Source of the DNA: Acidobacteriota bacterium | Lineage (GTDB): Bacteria; Acidobacteriota; Terriglobia; Terriglobales; Acidobacteriaceae | Assembly (NCBI GenBank): GCA_021798235.1 | Contig: JAJZMO010000120.1 | Coordinates: 1 to 10,315 of the forward strand | Length of the DNA stretch: 10,315 nt | Direction of reading: 5' to 3' | In this document: positions 6,393 through 10,315 of the stretch, in pieces | Position numbering within the stretch: the first letter of the stretch is position 1 | Layout: each line of letters opens with the position of its first letter | The notes under the pieces: model-generated | The model's database searches: none | What the model was told of the DNA's origin: nothing | The model's input: only the letters and a program-made list of their open reading frames with translations | Translations under genes and position numbers: made by a program

Positions 6393-6401
6393 TTATACGA
6401 A

Positions 6402-6430
6402 TGTATAGAGTCAGCAAAAATCAAAGTCAA
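6402..6430 (-). promoter_or_regulatory. Strong sigma70-type promoter of the mini-gene
   Basis: On the minus strand TTGACT (6430-6425) and TATACA (6407-6402) each match five of six consensus bases and are exactly 17 nt apart. This is the best promoter in the window. The predicted start near 6395 leaves a leader of about 56 nt before the ATG at 6339. Confidence 0.75.
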
Positions 6431-6814
6431 GAAAAAAATGCGCAATTGGGAAGTTTTTTTCCGTGGTGAAAATAGCGCGCACTGAATTTTTTTGTTGTGA
6501 GGGAATCAGAATCCAGTGAAGCGTGGAGGGTAATTTTGCTCGATACGCTCCAAAAATTGTTTTCTGATAAGGAAAAAATTTAAACGTGAAAAAAATGTCA
6601 GCACGCTTTTATGCAGGAATGATGCGGGGATGAGCAGGGTCCCTTGTTGTGTGTAGGCCGGGATTGTGTGTGTTTTGGAATTTGCTTGAGCGGAAGTGCG
6701 GATCGTCACTGCGCAAGAGGCGCGAATGATTTTGGATGTAGCGAGGCATGCGAAGTGCTGGGTGATTGGGAGTTCCCAGAATGATGCTGCGGGATATTTT
6801 CTTGATGGCTGGAG

Positions 6815-6823
6815 TGCTATACT
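6815..6823 (+). promoter_or_regulatory. Extended -10 promoter of comM
   Basis: TGC followed by TATACT (6818-6823) is a good extended -10 element, 28 nt before the comM ATG. No convincing -35 lies at the expected distance (TATTTT at 6795-6800), as is common for extended -10 promoters. The predicted start is near 6830. Confidence 0.5.
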
Positions 6824-6851
6824 CGCGCCACGGATCAGGGCCACTACTCGC

Positions 6852-8411
6852 ATGCTCTTCAAAGCCCGCAGCGCCGCAGTGTATGGGATCGACGCCAACA
6901 TCATTGATGTTGAGGTCGATTTTTCTGGCGTCAAATTGGCAGAGGATCGCTTCCACACCGTTGGGCTGCCGGACGCGGCGGTGCGCGAGAGCCGCGATCG
7001 TGTGCGTGCGGCGATCAAAAATTCCGGCTTTGACATTCCTCCCACACAGATCACCATTAACCTGGCGCCCGCGGATTTAAAAAAAGAAGGCTCCGGCTTT
7101 GACTTGCCCATTGCCATTGGAATTTTGGGAGCCTACGGCAGTTTGCAACTGCGCGACCTCAGCAATTTTTTGTTGATCGGGGAATTGGGTTTGGACGGCA
7201 GTCTGCGTCCGGTGCAGGGCATGCTGCCGGTGGCTGTGGCTGCGCGCGCGGCGGGCATCACCAATCTGCTGATCCCAGAGGCGAATGCGCGCGAGGCTGC
7301 GGTGGTGGAAGGCGTGCAGGTCTATGCGGTGAGGACGTTGCTGGAGGTGCGTGAGCTGTTGAATGCCGCAGCGAATGGAGGCATCCACGCGCAGCCGGTG
7401 CATGTGGTACCGCACGATCTGCTGGGAGAGATGCAGCACTTTCCGCTCGACTTCCGCGACGTGCGCGGCCAGCATACGGCCAAGCGCGCTCTGGAAGTGG
7501 CAGCAGCCGGTGGGCACAACATCTTGATGATCGGCCCTCCCGGCTCCGGAAAGACCATGCTGGCCAAGCGCCTGCCCGGAATTCTTGCGCCGCTCGCGCT
7601 GGAAGAGGCGCTGGAGACGACGAAGATTCACTCTGTTGCTGGTGTATTGGATGCGGACAAGGGACTCGTATTGCAGCGGCCCTTTCGTTCGCCCCACCAC
7701 ACGGTTTCGGATGCGGGCTTGATCGGCGGCGGTGTGATTCCGCGACCGGGTGAGGTTTCCCTGGCGCACAACGGTGTTTTGTTTTTGGATGAGCTGCCGG
7801 AGTTTCCCCGCAATGTTTTGGAGGTGATGCGGCAGCCGCTGGAAGACGGCCATGTAACGATTGCGCGCGCCAGCATGTCGCTTAGCTTTCCCGCGCGCTT
7901 TATGTTGGCTGCGGCGATGAATCCGTGCCCCTGCGGATACTTCAATGACAAGTCGCGCGAGTGTCTCTGTACGCCTCCGATGATTCAGCGCTATGTGTCG
8001 AAGGTCTCCGGGCCGCTGCTGGACCGCATTGATATTCACATTGAAGTGCCCGCCGTGCAGTACAAAGAGCTGCGCGGGGGCGCGGCTGCCGAAGGTTCCG
8101 TGGAGATACGCGCCCGCGTGTTGGCGGCGCGCGAACGGCAGGCCGATCGTTTTGCGAAGGCTTCCGAACGGATCTATAGCAACTCGCAAATGGGCACGCG
8201 CCAGATTCGTACGCACTGCGAACTCTCCACCGATGCCGAGCGCCTGCTGGAGCGCGCCATGCAACAGCAAGGCCTGAGTGCCCGCGCCCATGACCGCATC
8301 TTGAAGGTTGCGCGCACCATTGCGGATCTTGAAGGCGAAGCGCATCTCGCGGTCAAGCATATCGCTGAGGCCATTCAATACCGCACGCTGGACCGCACCT
8401 ATTGGGCGTAG
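6852..8411 (+). CDS. comM: ComM/YifB family Mg-chelatase-like AAA+ ATPase
   Basis: ComM is a hexameric AAA+ DNA motor that promotes branch migration when incoming DNA is recombined during natural transformation. The family is also found in bacteria not known to be competent. The ATG at 6852 gives 519 residues and the family N-terminus ([14 protein letters not shown]). The Lon-protease-like fold domain covers about 1-170, with [19 protein letters not shown] and [20 protein letters not shown]. The AAA+ core has Walker A GPPGSGKT (228-235), [19 protein letters not shown], Walker B VLFLDE (309-314) and an RID segment near 392. A Cys cluster, C359, C361, C371 and C373, could bind zinc, and the C-terminal Mg-chelatase subdomain follows. 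The frame extends upstream to 6696, but that part runs through the promoter. The ribosome binding site is weak (AGGG at 6837-6840). No other competence gene is present in the window. Confidence 0.94.
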   Translation: MLFKARSAAVYGIDANIIDVEVDFSGVKLAEDRFHTVGLPDAAVRESRDRVRAAIKNSGFDIPPTQITINLAPADLKKEGSGFDLPIAIGILGAYGSLQLRDLSNFLLIGELGLDGSLRPVQGMLPVAVAARAAGITNLLIPEANAREAAVVEGVQVYAVRTLLEVRELLNAAANGGIHAQPVHVVPHDLLGEMQHFPLDFRDVRGQHTAKRALEVAAAGGHNILMIGPPGSGKTMLAKRLPGILAPLALEEALETTKIHSVAGVLDADKGLVLQRPFRSPHHTVSDAGLIGGGVIPRPGEVSLAHNGVLFLDELPEFPRNVLEVMRQPLEDGHVTIARASMSLSFPARFMLAAAMNPCPCGYFNDKSRECLCTPPMIQRYVSKVSGPLLDRIDIHIEVPAVQYKELRGGAAAEGSVEIRARVLAARERQADRFAKASERIYSNSQMGTRQIRTHCELSTDAERLLERAMQQQGLSARAHDRILKVARTIADLEGEAHLAVKHIAEAIQYRTLDRTYWA

Positions 8412-8432
8412 CTGGGGTCCAGGGCGTTGGGG

Positions 8433-8462
8433 TTGGCGCAAGGGCTGCAGTTCCCGTATACT
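8433..8462 (+). promoter_or_regulatory. Candidate promoter for rpmI-rplT
   Basis: TTGGCG (8433-8438, four of six) and TATACT (8457-8462, five of six) are 18 nt apart in the 90-nt comM-rpmI gap. The start would be near 8469, leaving a short leader of about 33 nt before rpmI. No terminator is seen after comM, so read-through may add to it. Confidence 0.5.
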
Positions 8463-8501
8463 TAAAAATGCTGTCAACGTTGTAGAAGCAAGCAGGACAC
8501 C

Positions 8502-8699
8502 ATGCCGAAATTGAAGACACATAGTGGCGCGGCCAAGCGGTTCAAGAAGACCGGAACCGGCAAGTTCAAGCGCGGCCAAGCCACCATGCGGCACTTGCTG
8601 ACCGCCAAGACGACCAAGGTGAAGCGCCATTTGGGCAGCTCCGCTTTGGTCTCGGACGCGGATCACGCCAAGGTCGCCCGCATGATTCCCTACGCCTGA
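8502..8699 (+). CDS. rpmI: 50S ribosomal protein L35
   Basis: This 65-residue basic protein has the typical L35 sequence. The N-terminal [25 protein letters not shown] is followed by [15 protein letters not shown] and the C-terminal [18 protein letters not shown]35 is a small late-assembling protein of the large ribosomal subunit. The ATG follows AGGA at 8494-8497 with a short 4-nt gap. It precedes rplT as in most bacteria, but infC, which normally starts this operon, is not upstream; comM is there instead, and a dedicated promoter lies in between. Confidence 0.97.
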   Translation: MPKLKTHSGAAKRFKKTGTGKFKRGQATMRHLLTAKTTKVKRHLGSSALVSDADHAKVARMIPYA

Positions 8700-8715
8700 T
8701 CGGACTTTTGAAAAA

Positions 8716-8754
8716 AAGCCGGGCCGCCAAGCGTTCGCGGCCCCCGGATGGCTT
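8716..8754 (+). promoter_or_regulatory. GC-rich hairpin in the rpmI-rplT spacer
   Basis: GGGCCGC (8721-8727) pairs with GCGGCCC (8737-8743) over a 9-nt loop. AAGCC (8716-8720) can pair with GGCTT (8750-8754) past a 6-nt bulge. Alternatively CCGG at 8719-8722 pairs with CCGG at 8744-8747. No T-run follows on the plus strand, so it is not a terminator for rpmI; on the minus strand it is followed by T7. Given the known autoregulation of this operon by L20 in other bacteria, it could be an L20 binding structure; that is inference. Confidence 0.35.
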
Positions 8755-8886
8755 CCCGTGTGGAGCCTCCGCGCCAGTTCAGGATTGCAAGCCAGCGTGT
8801 GAAGAGGTACATCCGCAGCGCCCGCAGGGGTACTGCATCCTGCCTCCAGCCGCAGAAGACGAGCAACGCACAAAGGAGAAGCAACC

Positions 8887-9273
8887 ATGCCTCGCGTAAA
8901 ACGTGGCAATAAACGCAAAGAGTACCGCAAAAAGATTCTCAAACGCGCCAGTGGATATTTCCTGACGAAATCCAAGCTCTATCAGGCGGCAGAAGAGGCC
9001 GTAGAGCGCGGTTTGAAGTTTGCCTACACCGGACGCAAGCAGAAGAAGCGCCAGTTCCGCTCACTGTGGATCGTGCGCATCGGCGCGGCGGCCAAGCTGA
9101 ACGGGCTGAGCTACTCGCAGATGATTCACGGCCTGAAGCTGGCTGGCGTGGAGCTGGATCGCAAGATTCTGGCCGACATTGCTTCCCAGGACGCTGCTGG
9201 ATTCACCAGCCTGGCCAACCAAGCCAAGGCTGCCTTGCAAAAGGCCAAGGCCAGCAAGCCCGTCGCGGCGTAA
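8887..9273 (+). CDS. rplT: 50S ribosomal protein L20
   Basis: L20 binds 23S rRNA early in assembly of the large subunit and in several bacteria represses its own operon by binding the mRNA. The 128-residue sequence is diagnostic: [20 protein letters not shown] at the N-terminus (the extended basic tail), then [51 protein letters not shown] and an Ala/Lys-rich end a few residues longer than usual. The start is well set by AAAGGAGAA, with AGGAG at 8874-8878, 8 nt before the ATG. The 187-nt gap to rpmI is unusually long for this pair. A strong terminator 25 nt after the stop codon closes the transcription unit before pheS. Confidence 0.97.
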   Translation: MPRVKRGNKRKEYRKKILKRASGYFLTKSKLYQAAEEAVERGLKFAYTGRKQKKRQFRSLWIVRIGAAAKLNGLSYSQMIHGLKLAGVELDRKILADIASQDAAGFTSLANQAKAALQKAKASKPVAA

Positions 9274-9297
9274 GCAATCCGCACATCGAAACACACA

Positions 9298-9329
9298 AAC
9301 GGCGCGGCTTTGGCCGCGCCGTTCCTTTT
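9298..9329 (+). terminator. Intrinsic terminator after rplT
   Basis: An 11-bp perfect GC-rich stem (9298-9308 with 9313-9323) closes a TTTG loop and is followed by CCTTTT. The interrupted T-run makes it a little weaker than a textbook terminator, so some read-through into pheS is possible. Confidence 0.75.
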
Positions 9330-9382
9330 GTGGGGCGGTATCGTCCAGCGGCTCTGCGGTGATTTATCCTCAATACAAGATC

Positions 9383-10315
9383 ATGTCGAACGAATCGATT
9401 CCGCAATTGACGGCCTACGATGCGGCAGCGTTGGATCACGCCTTTACAGCGGTGCTGCAAAGCGTCACCGTACAGGCCGCGCAGATCGTAACCGCAGAGG
9501 ACCGAGAGCGTTTTCGCCTGGAGTGGCTGGGGCGTAAGCAGGGACGCCTGAAAACGCTGAGCGAAACTTGGCTGAAGACTGCGCCCGCGGATGCCAAGAA
9601 GGCCATCGGGCAACGATTCAATCAACTCAAAGAACAGATTGAGCAGGCGCTGGAGATGGGTTCTGGCACCGCGCCCGCTGCGTCGCCGTCCGACTCCATT
9701 GACATCACGCTGCCCGGCACGCGCCCCAGCACTGGCGCGGAGCATCCGCTGGTCAAGACGCTCCACGAAGTTGTTGGCATCTTCGAGCGCATGGGCTACT
9801 CGGTGGGCGTTGGCCCGGAGGTGGAGACCGATTACTACAACTTTGAGAGCCTGAATTTCCCGCCGAATCATCCGGCGCGCGACACGCAAGACACGCTCGT
9901 CGTTGCGGCTCAGAACAAGAAGCCGCTGCGGGAGCGCTTGTTGCTGCGCACGCACACCTCGCCCGTGCAGATTCGCACCATGGAGCAGCAACCGCCGCCG
10001 CTGCGCATCGTGATTCCCGGCAAGGTGCATCGCAATGATGCCGCCGACGCGACCCACTCGCCCATCTTTCATCAGGTGGAGGGACTGTGCGTGGATGCGA
10101 ACATCACCTTCAGCGATTTGAAGGGCACGTTGGACCACGCGATGAAGGAACTCTTTGGCTCCAGCGTGAAGACGCGCTTTTTCCCCTCATTTTTTCCCTT
10201 CACCGAACCCAGCGCCGACGTGCAGATTAGCTGCATCTTCTGCGGGGGCAAAGGCTGCCGCAAGTGCAAGCACTCCGGCTGGATTGAGCTGTTGGGTTGC
10301 GGCATGGTGGATCCG
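9383..10315 (+). CDS. pheS: Phenylalanine--tRNA ligase alpha subunit (3' partial)
   Basis: PheS is the catalytic subunit of the alpha2-beta2 class II synthetase that charges tRNA-Phe; PheT would be expected just beyond the right edge. The 311 visible codons contain the N-terminal tRNA-binding coiled coil (FRLEWLGRKQGRL and the following helix, about residues 40-92) and the start of the catalytic domain. That domain shows HPL near residue 121, FERMGYSVGVGPEVETDYYNFESLN, RTHTSPVQIRTM (motif 2 region), PGKVHRNDAADATHSPIFHQVEG and FFPFTEPSADV. A CxxCx4CxxC motif precedes GWIELLGCGMVDP at the edge; this cysteine insert occurs in many bacterial PheS proteins. The ATG at 9383 has no clear ribosome binding site. 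An in-frame GTG at 9359 would add eight residues but is no better supported. Neither a T-box nor a Phe-rich leader peptide was seen in the 53 nt after the rplT terminator. Confidence 0.95.
   Translation, partial: MSNESIPQLTAYDAAALDHAFTAVLQSVTVQAAQIVTAEDRERFRLEWLGRKQGRLKTLSETWLKTAPADAKKAIGQRFNQLKEQIEQALEMGSGTAPAASPSDSIDITLPGTRPSTGAEHPLVKTLHEVVGIFERMGYSVGVGPEVETDYYNFESLNFPPNHPARDTQDTLVVAAQNKKPLRERLLLRTHTSPVQIRTMEQQPPPLRIVIPGKVHRNDAADATHSPIFHQVEGLCVDANITFSDLKGTLDHAMKELFGSSVKTRFFPSFFPFTEPSADVQISCIFCGGKGCRKCKHSGWIELLGCGMVDP

Larger units (their letters stand above)
6340..6851. other. AT-rich divergent intergenic region between the mini-gene and comM
   Basis: About 510 nt without a convincing gene lie between divergent starts. 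The left half (about 6375-6600) is strikingly AT-rich for this window, with runs of A or T at 6432-6438, 6454-6460, 6487-6493, 6573-6578 and 6589-6595. The right half returns to ordinary composition, has two TTGTGTGT copies (6647, 6664), and ends with an extended -10 promoter for comM. An in-frame extension of comM back to 6696 and an antisense frame from 7117 down to 6506 do not look like real proteins. Confidence 0.7.

Noticed and set aside
6140..6445. N-terminal extension of RsmE by about 100 residues (start at 6445 on the minus strand), containing a Glu/Gln/Ser-rich repeat
   Set aside because: It is a shifted-frame reading of the lysine-rich mini-gene and runs through its promoter, palindromes and terminator. 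The RsmE family start fits the ATG at 6139.
6812..6819. GAGTGCTA, resembling one half of a CIRCE element, upstream of comM
   Set aside because: There is no TTAGCACTC partner at 9-nt spacing, and the bases are part of the extended -10 promoter.
6696..6851. Upstream in-frame extension of ComM by 52 residues
   Set aside because: It has no family resemblance and runs through a good extended -10 promoter. ComM proteins begin close to [14 protein letters not shown].
6506..7117. Minus-strand frame of 203 codons opposite comM and the intergenic region
   Set aside because: Its composition and lack of recognisable motifs are those of an antisense shadow of comM, with no start signals.
8708..8899. Small plus-strand frame between rpmI and rplT with several cysteines
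   Set aside because: It uses a TTG start without a ribosome binding site, passes through a strong hairpin and overlaps the start of rplT. Better explained as an untranslated spacer.

Overview
The window is a compact, GC-rich stretch of bacterial chromosome carrying housekeeping genes. It has no phage, transposon or CRISPR signature. The gene content and protein flavour suggest Acidobacteriota (Terriglobia-like): a LacD-type aldolase, an hrcA-grpE-dnaJ cluster without dnaK, a tiny Lys/Ala-repeat histone-like gene, and a PheS with a four-cysteine motif. That placement is an inference from recalled families; no search was run.

Layout, left to right: (1) the C-terminal part of a YbiT-like ABC-F ATPase (cut at the left edge), closed by a near-perfect terminator hairpin; (2) a 375-nt intergenic region with a candidate promoter overlaid by three TTCTGCA repeats, then a class I LacD-family aldolase and its terminator; (3) a heat-shock block, hrcA, grpE and dnaJ, in which grpE has its own promoter and a leader with mutually exclusive RNA helices, and dnaJ overlaps grpE by ATGA; (4) rsmE on the minus strand, convergent with dnaJ and overlapping it by 8 nt; (5) a 30-codon lysine-rich mini-gene on the minus strand with its own strong promoter, two adjacent palindromes in its leader and an 18-bp terminator; (6) an AT-rich divergent intergenic region, then comM/yifB on the plus strand; (7) rpmI and rplT (L35, L20) with a promoter and terminator; (8) pheS, cut at the right edge.

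Functionally the genes cover translation (ABC-F, L35, L20, PheS, RsmE), protein folding and its repressor (GrpE, DnaJ, HrcA), sugar-phosphate cleavage, DNA uptake/recombination (ComM) and probably nucleoid compaction (the mini-gene). Most coding sequence is ordinary. The parts that deserve attention are non-coding or very small: the mini-gene transcription unit at about 6190-6430, the grpE leader at about 3499-3598, the promoter repeats before the aldolase, and the hairpin-bearing spacer between rpmI and rplT.
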